DNA from: Butyrivibrio sp. LC3010 | Lineage (GTDB): Bacteria > Bacillota > Clostridia > Lachnospirales > Lachnospiraceae | NCBI RefSeq assembly: GCF_000424385.1 | Contig: NZ_AUJU01000004.1 | Coordinates: 62,001 to 126,000 of the forward strand | Reading direction: 5' to 3' | Length of the DNA: 64,000 nucleotides | In this document: positions 8,421 to 18,033 of the stretch, in pieces | Layout: every line of letters begins with the position of its first letter | How positions within the stretch are numbered: position 1 is the stretch's first letter | Program-made: the position numbers and the translations under genes | The notes under the pieces: generated by a model | Told to the model about the DNA's origin: nothing | The model's input: only the letters and a program-made list of their open reading frames with translations | Databases searched by the model: none

Positions 8421-11400
8421 ATGAGGAAATTAGACAACAGTCGAGTAGAAGGGTTTTTAAGAAAACATGCTTTCTTGAAAAGGTGGGGTGCATTAATGCT
8501 GGTGGTTGCATTCCTTGTCACGACAGCTACGATGTATTCACTTAATAAAGTGGCATCAGCGGTATCTGAGGAAACAGCCGAGGATGTGGGAATGGTTCTT
8601 AATCAGAATAATTCCGGGGAGGATTCTGATGTAGCTTATTCCACGGAAGAAATATCAGCGGAAAGCGCAGCAGATACTTCTGAAAGCGGCGATGAAGAAA
8701 ATGCAACTTCAAGTGAGGATGCATCAGCAAATACATCAGATTCATCAGAAACTGCTTCTGCGGATTCAGACGCTTCCGGAGAAGATACAACTGATAATTC
8801 TGACAATGCGACTTCTGATGAAAATTCATCTGACAATTCAGTTACAGAAGATAACGCAGCATCCACGGAAACAACTGATGACAATTCATCTTCAACAGAA
8901 GAAGGCTCAGATGCAAGTTCTGAGGCATCTTCTGATAATCAAATAGGTGAGAACACTGATTCATCAGAAATTGATTCAACTAAAGAGGGGACTTCTCCAG
9001 AAAATCCAACAACAGATAATTCTTCAACAGAGAATTCTTTAGCAGGACAGGCACCAGCTGAGGGTGAGAATGCAGCTGATAAGGCTTTGACTTCAGAAGA
9101 AGATGAGCTGAAGACAGAAGATAAAGAAGGCAAAGAAGCTGAAGAAAGCAAAGCTAAGGAAGGTACACTTGCTTCAGGGAACGAAGTAGAACTTACTGAG
9201 GATGTGGTTCTTACAGTTTCTTATGTTGATGAAGAAAATAATTCAATCGCAGATGAAAAAGAGATAAGCCTTTCTGAGAGTCTTGACTTCAACACTGAGG
9301 CACCTGTGCAGGAAGGATACGAGTTCAAGCAGGCTTCAATTGATGGAAATGTTATTACTAAGATCGTAGCGAAGCTCGATGCAAACGAACATAAATATTA
9401 TGAAGTAACTCTTGCAAATAATAATGAAGAATCAGAAGCTGTTTCAGACGGAAACGCTTCAGAGAATACAGAAGAAGCAACAGTTATTGTAATAAAGGAG
9501 AACAAGACAGTTGTTCTTACCTACAATAAGATAGAAGCTTCCAGAACTGAGTACGTATTTGAAAATGAGAAAGTAAGAGTAGTAGCTACTCTTGAAAAGG
9601 CAAGTGCAATCCCGGATGATGCTGAGTTTGTTGTTACCGAGGTAACATCTGAGACACCCGGATATGACTACGATGCATATATGAAGGCTCTCAATAACGG
9701 AGAAGAGTCATCACTTGCTAATCATAACGAATTAAATACAATTCTCTATGACGTTGCATTCCTTGTTGATAAGAAGGATGAGAACGGCAATGTCATCGAA
9801 GGAGAAAAGATAGAATATCAGCCTGAAGAGGGAAGCGTTTCAATTAAGTTTGAATTCCTTGAGAAGCAGCTTGAGAATCTTGACGCTACATCAGGCGAGG
9901 AAAATGGAATTGAAGTAGTTCATATGCCTCTTGATGAGAGCATCAGAGAAAGCGTTGATACAACAGCAGACGCAACTGAACTTGAAGCTACAGACATAAC
10001 TACTGTCCCTGTTGAAACAGAGGTTGTTTCAGAAACCGAAGAGGTTGCGATTTCACTTGATAACTTTTCACTTGTAGGTTTTACAACAAACTTTACCGGA
10101 ACAAAAGTATTTAATAATCACGGAAGAATACTTACATATACGGTAAATGAGGAGAAGGATGCCTATAAGAGCAGCACATACTTCGATAGACAGCTTGTAT
10201 TTGGAGTAGCAGGTAACTTCCACATAGTTGCATTTGATACTGCAAGACTTAGCACACATACAAATGGTAATGTGCTTGCGCAGACACTCTATGCAGATTC
10301 CAATTTCGGAACCAAGAATCTTGATGACGAGCTTTCATATGTTCAGAGCATTAGCAAAGCTAACGGAAATATGGCTTCCGCTGACAATCATGTACTTGCT
10401 GTTGGAAGTACTGTTACACTTAACATCATTGAAAATGAGAATTTCTTTGGTGTTACTACAAGAGGAAATGGTAACGAACCTCAGAAAATTACAATGCCTC
10501 TCAATATAATTCAGGATAAGAATACAATTGATAATCCTTATATTGATCTGGCAGCTGTTAAGGAAGATATCACAAGATTATCCGAAGAGATGTCAAAGAC
10601 CTCTGACGGCGGAGTGGATGACTCACAAAATTCTACTTCCGAGGTTACTATAAGATATACAGGTGAAGGCGGAGCAGGTTATAAGACATATAAGGCTGAA
10701 GACTGGAACAATCTTGTAGCAAACAAAGAATTGAAATTTGTTTTCGATCAGGGTGGAAATGTATATCCTGATGAAGCAATTATTATCAATATTGACTGTG
10801 CCGGTGCAAGTGAAATCAAGATGCCTAATAAGGCTAGTGAGATTAAAGTTGGAAATGAAATACTTTCAACTAGTGAAGAAACAGCAATAAAGGCCGGAAG
10901 AGTTGTTTACAACTTCTTCAACGTTGATAAGACCACCGGAAACGGTAAGAATATCAAGCTTCAGGAGATATTCGGACAGGTAATTGCTCTTGGTGCTAAC
11001 CTCGAAGTCAACACAGGAAATGGTAACTTCATCGCAGAGAATGTTACTATTTCCGGTGAAACTCATAGAAGAGACTTTGTAGGAACTACTAAGAAGAAAG
11101 CACTTGTAAGAATTGAGGCAACAAAGAAGGTTGATGGACAGAATCCGACTGCTGAGCAGGTATATGATTTCGTTGTTGAGCATGGAACAGCTGATGATAG
11201 AGGTAATCTCACATTTGACAGTGAGCATGCCATTACTGTAAGCAATACGATCGAGGAAGTAAGTGCTGATGTTTCAGACTTTATCGAGAAGAAAAAGGCT
11301 ACTTATTACTTCAGAATTCATGAGCTTGCAAAGGAAGGTGATGAATCAGTTGTTTATGATGATAGCTATTATCTTGCGAAGGTAGTTATCGGAGAGAATA

Positions 11401-13859
11401 TTGATGGTTCAACAATCACCTATGCACCTGAATCAGTTACTTACTATAAGATAAGTGCTGATAAGTGTAATATTAATAAGTTGGGTTCACCTATTGCAGG
11501 TGATAAGCCGGAATTTAAAAACTCGATTAAGAGACCTATAGATATAACCCTTTATAAGCTTCTTAATAATGAAAATCCCGGAGACGTGGTATTTGATTTC
11601 AAAATCAAGCGTATTAAGGACGATTTTACAGGATGGTCAAACGGAAATGGAAATAACCTCATTCATAATGAGAAGGATGAGATAAAGTATTCTATTGATC
11701 CTGTTGAATGGTCGATGGATCCTTTCTCAAAGAAGACATATTATTTCAAGGTTACAGAGGAATCCATTAAGGGTTACATGATAGACAAATCAATCATCTT
11801 TATAAAGGTTGATTATTCTAAGAGTGCTGAGGAGCCGGAAGTAACTTATTGGAGACTGAATCAGAATGAGAGTAATTTCAGTTATTGGGTAAATCTGCTA
11901 AAAGAGGCTACTGACAGTAAAAATTCGAACTTTGTGAAAGATTTCCTGTCTGGAATATGTAACGATCAGGCCAGGAAGGTTACAGATAGAAACGGTTTAG
12001 CGTTCAGAAACTATATTGGAGGTCAGGGCAATCTCAGAATCCACAAGATGGTAGTAAACGATTTTGGTTCTGATTTTGTAAGAGACAGTAAAGAGGGACG
12101 TGCGCTTCTGTCAAATATCATATATCGTATAACGGACAATAAAACCGGTAACTATATAGTATTTAAGACATTTACCGGACATGCTAAGGATCAGGGCGAA
12201 GCTCAGTTATATGATAAGAATCATAACTTCTTAAATAAGACATATAAAGTTATCTATAACCAGAGTGCGCAGTGGACAATAATTGGTATACCCGCAGGAA
12301 CTTATACTGTTGAAGAGGTTGCTGATGGTCTTACTCTTGCATATGATTATGCATCCAACACCAGTTCACCGATAGAGTCGACAGACCTTTCACGAGTAAC
12401 GAAGTATGATGTGACTGTTGATGAAGAGGAAGTTGGTTTAGATACTTACGGAGTTGGCGGAGAGAACTACAGAGTTGTATTCTCCAAGAATCTTGGCGGA
12501 GAAGATCATCACACTGATTTGCCGCCGAGCAATGTACTTGTCGGTAGTGCGGATATTGCAAATGTTTCTCATACAGAGACCGTTCAGGTATGTAATTACT
12601 ACAGTAAGCCGATCGGACCTATCAAGGTGTTCAAGAAGTTTGCCGGCAGTGAAATGACAGACTCAATGCAGTTTACCTTCAAGATTGAGGGTGTAGGATA
12701 TTCAGCTGTTGATTCAGCAGGTAATCCAGTTTCGCTGAAGGCACAGCCTTTGCCAATTATGTCCAAGAAGGTTAATGATAATCCGAATGACCATACATAC
12801 ACGACTTGGACTCAGGATACTGTAACGCTTACTCTTGCTGATATGACTAAGCAGCAGGATGGCTCCTACACAGCTGAGGCATTGTTTGCTTCGATACCGT
12901 TTAGATTTGAAGGCTATTATTACTATAAGATTTACGAGCAGGATACAGGTATCCCCGGTATCGCATATGATGAAGCTGTTTATTATGTGAAGATCCATGT
13001 AACGAAGAAATATACTACATTCTCTAAAACATATAAAGCTGAAAATATGACTCATCCGAATTTATACAGAGCTGAGAAGGAAGCTAATAAAAGCGTTACT
13101 CTTCCGGATGAAGACTTCTATTATCTTGGAGCTGTAGTAACATATTGCAGTGATGCTAATTATTCAGATGAAATTGCAGTATGTGATCTTTCACTGGGTA
13201 AGGGAGTAAATACCGCTGATCCTAAAACAAATAAATTTATTGCAACCTTTACGAAAGGTAAGGTTGAGGATGTTGCATTCATCAATACCAGAAGCGGTAA
13301 CCTAACCGTTGAAAAGGCTTGGCTTACATTTGATGGTACAGATGATTCGGCTAACCAGTCATCACTTAACCTGAGTATATGGCAGAGAGTTGAAGGAACT
13401 TCTACCTGGACAAAGTATGGTAATGATATTGTTCTTCAGGCTAATAAAAATAATCCTGAACTGAACTGGAAATATACAGTAACTGATCTTCCTCTTATGA
13501 ATAAGGAAGGCAAGAGATATGAATACTGTATAAAAGAAGCAGATAGCTTCCTAAATACTAATGCTGTTACATATGAATATACCGATACAGATGGAAATAA
13601 AACAAAGGTAGTTGCAAATGACCAGGTAAAGATATCTGTAGATGCAGTAACAGTATTTGATACCGGATATGCTATGCATGTAGGAAGTGACGAAGTAAGC
13701 TACGGTCACGTGAAGGTTACCAACACGAAAGTTGTAGTAAATACACTTCCGGCAGCAGGCGGAATGGGAGCACTTCCATTCTCAGTAACTGGAGCCGTTA
13801 TGTCGGTAATTGCACTGATTGGAATGTCAATTTATCGCAGAAAACGCGAAAGAGAGTAA
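8421..13859 (+). CDS. Giant pilus tip adhesin (LPAAGG) with FctA-type isopeptide domains
   Basis: An 1812-aa secreted protein. Residues 1-55 are a signal peptide plus a conserved start (VTTATMYSLNKVASAV, AEDVGMVLN) shared with the adhesin at 372. Residues 55-250 are Ser/Glu/Asp-rich and probably disordered. Next come Ig-like modules (VVLTVSYVDEENNSI) and a region from about 560-880 resembling a choice-of-anchor-A adhesive domain (FGVAGNFHIVAFDTARL, IALGANLEVNTGNGNF). The C-terminal half holds several FctA/Spy0128-like pilin-linkage domains (ATYYFRIHELAKEG, YYYYKIYEQDTGIPG), known to form Lys-Asn isopeptide bonds. The sorting signal is LPAAGG (1776-1781), a membrane segment and RRKRERE. RBS is GGGAAGAAG. 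Position before the major pilin and size suggest the adhesive tip. Confidence 0.85.
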   Translation: MRKLDNSRVEGFLRKHAFLKRWGALMLVVAFLVTTATMYSLNKVASAVSEETAEDVGMVLNQNNSGEDSDVAYSTEEISAESAADTSESGDEENATSSEDASANTSDSSETASADSDASGEDTTDNSDNATSDENSSDNSVTEDNAASTETTDDNSSSTEEGSDASSEASSDNQIGENTDSSEIDSTKEGTSPENPTTDNSSTENSLAGQAPAEGENAADKALTSEEDELKTEDKEGKEAEESKAKEGTLASGNEVELTEDVVLTVSYVDEENNSIADEKEISLSESLDFNTEAPVQEGYEFKQASIDGNVITKIVAKLDANEHKYYEVTLANNNEESEAVSDGNASENTEEATVIVIKENKTVVLTYNKIEASRTEYVFENEKVRVVATLEKASAIPDDAEFVVTEVTSETPGYDYDAYMKALNNGEESSLANHNELNTILYDVAFLVDKKDENGNVIEGEKIEYQPEEGSVSIKFEFLEKQLENLDATSGEENGIEVVHMPLDESIRESVDTTADATELEATDITTVPVETEVVSETEEVAISLDNFSLVGFTTNFTGTKVFNNHGRILTYTVNEEKDAYKSSTYFDRQLVFGVAGNFHIVAFDTARLSTHTNGNVLAQTLYADSNFGTKNLDDELSYVQSISKANGNMASADNHVLAVGSTVTLNIIENENFFGVTTRGNGNEPQKITMPLNIIQDKNTIDNPYIDLAAVKEDITRLSEEMSKTSDGGVDDSQNSTSEVTIRYTGEGGAGYKTYKAEDWNNLVANKELKFVFDQGGNVYPDEAIIINIDCAGASEIKMPNKASEIKVGNEILSTSEETAIKAGRVVYNFFNVDKTTGNGKNIKLQEIFGQVIALGANLEVNTGNGNFIAENVTISGETHRRDFVGTTKKKALVRIEATKKVDGQNPTAEQVYDFVVEHGTADDRGNLTFDSEHAITVSNTIEEVSADVSDFIEKKKATYYFRIHELAKEGDESVVYDDSYYLAKVVIGENIDGSTITYAPESVTYYKISADKCNINKLGSPIAGDKPEFKNSIKRPIDITLYKLLNNENPGDVVFDFKIKRIKDDFTGWSNGNGNNLIHNEKDEIKYSIDPVEWSMDPFSKKTYYFKVTEESIKGYMIDKSIIFIKVDYSKSAEEPEVTYWRLNQNESNFSYWVNLLKEATDSKNSNFVKDFLSGICNDQARKVTDRNGLAFRNYIGGQGNLRIHKMVVNDFGSDFVRDSKEGRALLSNIIYRITDNKTGNYIVFKTFTGHAKDQGEAQLYDKNHNFLNKTYKVIYNQSAQWTIIGIPAGTYTVEEVADGLTLAYDYASNTSSPIESTDLSRVTKYDVTVDEEEVGLDTYGVGGENYRVVFSKNLGGEDHHTDLPPSNVLVGSADIANVSHTETVQVCNYYSKPIGPIKVFKKFAGSEMTDSMQFTFKIEGVGYSAVDSAGNPVSLKAQPLPIMSKKVNDNPNDHTYTTWTQDTVTLTLADMTKQQDGSYTAEALFASIPFRFEGYYYYKIYEQDTGIPGIAYDEAVYYVKIHVTKKYTTFSKTYKAENMTHPNLYRAEKEANKSVTLPDEDFYYLGAVVTYCSDANYSDEIAVCDLSLGKGVNTADPKTNKFIATFTKGKVEDVAFINTRSGNLTVEKAWLTFDGTDDSANQSSLNLSIWQRVEGTSTWTKYGNDIVLQANKNNPELNWKYTVTDLPLMNKEGKRYEYCIKEADSFLNTNAVTYEYTDTDGNKTKVVANDQVKISVDAVTVFDTGYAMHVGSDEVSYGHVKVTNTKVVVNTLPAAGGMGALPFSVTGAVMSVIALIGMSIYRRKRERE

Positions 13860-13878
13860 TTACTTAATACTCAAAAAA

Positions 13879-13950
13879 GAGGAGATTTGTTCCTCAAATA
13901 TAAGGTTTAAGATGCCAAAGGCATTTTAACAAAAGTGCTCATTTGCACTT
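13879..13950 (+). other. Three small hairpins between tip and major pilin genes
   Basis: Stems GAGGA/TCCTC (13879-13895), ATGCC/GGCAT followed by TTT (13912-13927) and AAGTGC/GCACTT (13933-13950) fill the 164-nt leader before the major pilin start at 14024. They may act as a weak terminator, a processing site or a 5'-end stabiliser that raises shaft pilin over tip adhesin. Only the base pairing is seen; the role is inferred. Confidence 0.45.
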
Positions 13951-14023
13951 CGATAGATACAAAGTAACTCACAAAATGTCTAAAAACAGACAAGATTCAA
14001 CACGAAAAGGAGAAAAGGTTTAC

Positions 14024-15505
14024 ATGAAAGGATTAAAGAAAATCTTAACTGGTATCCTTGCTGGTGCAATGGCACTTTCTATGACCATATCAGCAGGAAC
14101 CGCAATGAAAGCTAATGCTGCAGCTGATAATACAATAACAGTTCAGAGTGCAGTAGAGGGAGAGACATACAATATTTATCGTCTTCTTGATTTAGATACA
14201 GCAGGATTAGCTACTGAAGATACTACAGAAGATGATGCATATTTGTATACAATAAACGATACTTGGAAAGGCTTCTGGACCACTGGTGCTGGTGCAAGCT
14301 ATATTACAACAAATACAGTTGGTACAAGAACATATGTAGTATGGAAAGAAGATATGAAATCCGGAGCGCAGATGGAAGCTTTTGGTAAGGCTGCTGCAAA
14401 ATATGCTGCAGATAATAACATAGCTCCTTCATCAGCTGCTATAGAAGTAGGCGCTAATGCGGAAGCAAAGTGGACAGGACTTGAAAATGGTTATTATATG
14501 GTTACATCAACACTTGGTTCTGCTGTTTCAGTAGCATCTACTCCTGCAACCAAAAATAATGTAATTTCTGAGAAGAACCAGGGTAATACAACAGAGAAGC
14601 AGGTATTAGAAGGTAATACATATGGTTCAACAAGTGATGGAATGATTGGTGATTTAGTAACATTCCGTTCAAAAGTTGTAATTGCAAAGAACTCTGTAAA
14701 TGTTGTTTATCATGATACTATGACAGGTGGTCTTACATGGACCGGTGCAGCTGATACTAAGGTTTATACTGATGAGGCATGTACTGAAGAACTTGCTGCT
14801 TCAAATTATGCAGTTGCAGCAGGAACAGCTCCTGAAACATTTACTGTTTCATTTACAAAAGCATATCTTGATGGAATTGCTGAGGCATCTGTTAATCTTT
14901 ATATTAAGTACAACGCTAATATAAATGATAAGGCTGTTGTAGCTACAGCAGAAACAAATACTCCTAAAATCACTTGGGGTGAAAACGGAACTTATACAGG
15001 AACACCTACAGAGACATACGTTCGTAAGTTCCAGATTTTGAAATATGATGCCACAGATTCTACCAAGAAGGCTCTTGCAGGTGCCAAGTTCCAGCTTTAC
15101 ACATCTGCTAATGGTGGTGATGCTATAAACGTTGCTGTAAGTAGTGATGGTAAAACTTATAGAGTTGTATATGAAGAGGATAAGATTCCTGCTGGATATA
15201 CAGTTGTTACAGACAAAAAGATGACAACTCTTGATAATGGAACATTGCACGTTGAAGGAGTAGATTCTGTAACATATTATCTTGAGGAGACAGATGCTCC
15301 TGTAGGATACAATAAGCTTACTGAGAGAGTAGCAGTTACAGTTAGTGCTGATAATTCAGTTATAGTTGACGTTCCTAATAGTTCAGGTGCAGTTCTTCCT
15401 TCAACAGGTGGAATTGGTACAACAATCTTCTATATCATCGGTGGACTTCTCATCGTAGCTGCTGTTGTATTCTTCGTAGTACGCAGAAAGGCTGATGCAG
15501 AGTAA
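14024..15505 (+). CDS. Major (backbone) pilin, LPSTGG sorting signal
   Basis: A 493-aa pilin. The ATG at 14024 is chosen because AAAGGAGAAAAGG sits just before it and a clean signal peptide follows (MKGLKKILTGILAGAMALSM, cleavage after MKANA); an in-frame upstream ATG at 13943 has neither. A first beta-rich domain ends in ISEKNQGNTTEKQV, equivalent to the pilin motif; Lys184 is the likely intermolecular lysine. A central D2-type fimbrial domain follows, then a SpaA/Cna-B domain with E-box YYLEETDAPVGY (Glu421/422). LPSTGG (458-463), a hydrophobic stretch and VVRRKADAE end the protein. It is followed directly by the class C sortase, the usual arrangement for the polymerised shaft subunit. Confidence 0.9.
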   Translation: MKGLKKILTGILAGAMALSMTISAGTAMKANAAADNTITVQSAVEGETYNIYRLLDLDTAGLATEDTTEDDAYLYTINDTWKGFWTTGAGASYITTNTVGTRTYVVWKEDMKSGAQMEAFGKAAAKYAADNNIAPSSAAIEVGANAEAKWTGLENGYYMVTSTLGSAVSVASTPATKNNVISEKNQGNTTEKQVLEGNTYGSTSDGMIGDLVTFRSKVVIAKNSVNVVYHDTMTGGLTWTGAADTKVYTDEACTEELAASNYAVAAGTAPETFTVSFTKAYLDGIAEASVNLYIKYNANINDKAVVATAETNTPKITWGENGTYTGTPTETYVRKFQILKYDATDSTKKALAGAKFQLYTSANGGDAINVAVSSDGKTYRVVYEEDKIPAGYTVVTDKKMTTLDNGTLHVEGVDSVTYYLEETDAPVGYNKLTERVAVTVSADNSVIVDVPNSSGAVLPSTGGIGTTIFYIIGGLLIVAAVVFFVVRRKADAE

Positions 15506-15598
15506 TCTGTGATCAGAAGGAAATAAGTTTTAAGCAAAATAAAATTACTTGAATTGAATCTTGTTTCTGTAGACATATAGATATAGAAACATACTGTA

Positions 15599-15641
15599 AT
15601 TCCGGTGCGGACCCATTCGCCCGCACCGGAATACAGATTTT
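15599..15641 (+). terminator. Strong hairpin after the major pilin (probable partial terminator)
   Basis: TTCCGGTGCGG and CCGCACCGGAA form an 11-bp GC-rich stem (15599-15632), then ACAG and TTTTT. It lies between the major pilin and the class C sortase. As the sortase has no obvious promoter in the short remaining gap, leaky termination would yield much shaft pilin and little sortase. Confidence 0.75.
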
Positions 15642-15694
15642 TCAAGGCAATTTATGAAGAGTCTGTATAGACTTATTATATGGATGGATTTTAG

Positions 15695-16564
15695 ATGAAG
15701 AGTAAGGGCTTTGCAAAGCAATTACCAAACCTCATATTTACAGTTATTTTTCTTGTCGGACTTGGAATATTTATGTATCCGTCCGTAAGTAATTATATAA
15801 ATAGCAAGAACCAGAGTCATGCTATTTCAAAATATGATGAAGCTTTGGCAGCATTGAATGCTGAAGATTATGAAACATATTGGAATAAAGCAAAAGAATA
15901 TAATGAGAAAATTGCAGCCAGAGGAATGAATTTCAACCTCACAGAGGAAGAACTGGCTGAGTACCATTCAACCCTGGATCCTACGGGAACAGGAGTAATG
16001 GGACATATTGAGATAGAGAAGCTTGGAGTTGACCTTCCTATCTATCATGATGTTACAGAATCAGTATTGCAGGTCGGTATAGGACATATACCCGGAACAT
16101 CGCTTCCTGCAGGCACGACCGGATCACATGCACTTTTATCCGGACACAGAGGACTTCCGTCTTCTAAATTGTTTTCTGACTTGGATCAGATGATTGAGGG
16201 AGATACCTTCCTTTTACATATAATGAATCAGACCTTTGCTTATCAGGTAGACAATATACAGATAGTGCTTCCTGAGGAGACGCAGAGTTTGACGATTTAT
16301 CCTGAAAAAGACTATGTCACGCTTGTGACGTGTACACCTTATGGTGTTAACACCCACAGAATGCTCGTAAGGGGCAGGCGTGTTGATTATAATGAAGAAA
16401 CCAGACTGATAGTACCGGCGGATGCTGCTAAGATTAATAATCTTGTGGTTGCTCCATTTATAGCCGGACCAATAATACTAGTCTTATTTATATGGTTTGT
16501 AATTAGTACATCGGATCGTTTTAGAAAGAAAAAGATAAAAAAAGAGGATTTACTTCGTAATTGA
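15695..16564 (+). CDS. Class C (pilus) sortase
   Basis: A 289-aa transpeptidase that joins pilin LPXTG threonines to a lysine of the next pilin. It has an N-terminal membrane segment (about 10-30) and a C-terminal one (about 248-266), the two-anchor topology of class C. A DP-type lid is present in LDPTGTG before the catalytic barrel, although the usual aromatic after DP is Thr here. The barrel carries LLSGHRGLP with His151, TLVTCTPYGVNTHR with Cys213 and Arg222; the TLVTC/TPYGxNxHR pattern is diagnostic of class C. The gene lies between the major pilin and the basal pilin, which starts 8 nt after its stop. Confidence 0.95.
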   Translation: MKSKGFAKQLPNLIFTVIFLVGLGIFMYPSVSNYINSKNQSHAISKYDEALAALNAEDYETYWNKAKEYNEKIAARGMNFNLTEEELAEYHSTLDPTGTGVMGHIEIEKLGVDLPIYHDVTESVLQVGIGHIPGTSLPAGTTGSHALLSGHRGLPSSKLFSDLDQMIEGDTFLLHIMNQTFAYQVDNIQIVLPEETQSLTIYPEKDYVTLVTCTPYGVNTHRMLVRGRRVDYNEETRLIVPADAAKINNLVVAPFIAGPIILVLFIWFVISTSDRFRKKKIKKEDLLRN

Positions 16565-16572
16565 GGTGCTTT

Positions 16573-17781
16573 ATGAAGATTTTTAGCAAGCTGAAAAAAC
16601 TGATACTTGGTGCGACTGTAATAAGCATGTCTGCATTGTTGGCATTGCCCGGAGCTACGGTTAATGCAGGATCTGATAATAATGGACCTGGTCATATAGA
16701 TATGAACAGAGAGACGACATTATCCGTGTATTATTATTTTGATACTGTCGGAGATATTCCGGGATATGGAGAGATGGATGGTGTGAACACCAAGGTATAT
16801 AAGATAGCATCTATCTCGGAGAATGGAGAATTTACCTTACTTCCACCATACGACTCTTTGGGATTGGAAGTGAGTGATATGCGTTCACTGGCTAATCAGG
16901 AGAAGTGGGATACTATAATTACAGAAGCAGGTAAGTGTGTTGCTCAGAATAACATTCAGCCAAGTTATCAGGGAACATCCGGCAATGATGGATTTACCAG
17001 ATTGGGCAAAGTTGATAAGGGACTTTATTACGGAGTGAGTGATCCTTTGGTAAAGGAAGGAATACAATATAAGTATTTTGATTTTCTTTCTGTAGTTCCA
17101 GGTCCAAGTAGTATCGATGAAAATGGTAATAATCTTTGGGATGGAACATGGACGAATGCCCAATACGATGTTATAGCAATTCCAAAGAGAGCAGCAAACA
17201 GATTGGAAGAGGATCCTGAAGTGTTTGCAATTCATAAGCAGTGGGTTGATGATGGAGGAGAGGATAGACCTGATTCCATCAAAGTTAAAATATTCTGTGA
17301 TGGGGCATATGCTGAGACTGTTGAGCTTTCAAATGAAAATAACTGGAAGTATTCATGGAATTACGAAAAAGGTCATACCTTTACGGTGGAAGAGGAAAAC
17401 GATAATACAGGTTATACTCCTACTATTTCTCAAAATGAGAATACTATCGTAATAGTTAATACAAAGAAGCCTAAGCGCCCGGATCAGCCAAATGAGCCGG
17501 AGAAGCCAAACAAACCGAATAAGCCGGGTAAACCTTCCAAGCCGAACGAACCTGTAACTCCGGATACAGTAGATAGCCCGGGAGGCTCAACACCGCCAGA
17601 TGATGGCGGAAGTGTTCTTGGTGCTATCAGAAAGTTTGTTGGTGAGCTTCCTGAGGTTCTGGGTGCCAGAAGACTTCCTCAGACAGGTCAGTTGTGGTGG
17701 CCGATTCCTGTCCTTGCGATTATGGGAATTATTCTTATAGTTCTTGGTTTTAGAAATGAACGTCGTAGAAAGAATGATTAA
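16573..17781 (+). CDS. Basal/anchor pilin with Cna-B domain and LPQTG signal
   Basis: A 402-aa protein. Translation is set at ATG 16573, preceded by GAGGTG that overlaps the sortase stop, rather than the in-frame TTG at 16561. The signal peptide ends near GATVNA. A first domain of about 180 residues is followed by a Cna-B module (about 215-290; IHKQWVDDGGEDRP ... FTVEEENDNTGY). A proline-rich linker (KPNKPNKPGKPSKP type) could span the wall. VLGARR then leads into LPQTG (368-372), a membrane segment and RRRKND. A wall-spanning Pro-rich linker and a position after the class C sortase are typical of the minor pilin that anchors the fibre. No pilin-motif lysine was recognised. Confidence 0.85.
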   Translation: MKIFSKLKKLILGATVISMSALLALPGATVNAGSDNNGPGHIDMNRETTLSVYYYFDTVGDIPGYGEMDGVNTKVYKIASISENGEFTLLPPYDSLGLEVSDMRSLANQEKWDTIITEAGKCVAQNNIQPSYQGTSGNDGFTRLGKVDKGLYYGVSDPLVKEGIQYKYFDFLSVVPGPSSIDENGNNLWDGTWTNAQYDVIAIPKRAANRLEEDPEVFAIHKQWVDDGGEDRPDSIKVKIFCDGAYAETVELSNENNWKYSWNYEKGHTFTVEEENDNTGYTPTISQNENTIVIVNTKKPKRPDQPNEPEKPNKPNKPGKPSKPNEPVTPDTVDSPGGSTPPDDGGSVLGAIRKFVGELPEVLGARRLPQTGQLWWPIPVLAIMGIILIVLGFRNERRRKND

Positions 17782-17794
17782 CCTGGTCCAATAC

Positions 17795-17826
17795 GATTCC
17801 CGTTTTTCTGAGGAAAAACAAGAATC
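17795..17826 (+). repeat. 32-nt hairpin element, copy 1 (ACCTG + TTTTTC-TGAG-GAAAAA)
   Basis: GATTC..GTTTTTC, loop TGAG, GAAAAAC..GAATC, preceded by ACCTGGTCCAATAC and followed by TATAG. It has the same length, loop and flanks as 61610-61641, but the stem differs at paired positions. It does not end in a T tract, so it is not a plain intrinsic terminator. Confidence 0.65.
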
Positions 17827-17876
17827 TATAGCATTTTGGATAGTAGCAGATTAGTACATCGACTAAAAATCCGAAA

Positions 17877-17935
17877 TATGATTGGGTAACGATGATGTAG
17901 TAGAAGAAAAACGATTGTTTATAAATGAGAAAAGT
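17877..17935 (+). repeat. Dispersed intergenic element, partial copy 2
   Basis: TATGATTGGGTAACGATG followed 25 nt later by ATTGTTTATAAATGAGAA resembles 38592-38660 (CATGATTGGGTAACGGTA ... ATTGTTTATAGATGAAGA) but lacks the TCTGAGTCAGA core. Downstream, GATAGCAT/ATGCTATC forms a hairpin at 17970-17999, followed by a TATAAT at 18005-18010 before the last sortase gene. Confidence 0.45.
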
Positions 17936-18033
17936 TTGAAATTGGGGCTTACTTAACTTAATCTATGGGGATAGCATTGGTATATTTACTGATGCTATCT
18001 CTATTATAATTCGGTATTAAGGTGGGCTTTTAT

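Noticed and set aside
13943..14023. Upstream start for the major pilin
   Set aside because: The extra 27 residues are polar, lack a ribosome binding site and would bury the signal peptide; ATG 14024 follows AAAGGAGAAAAGG.
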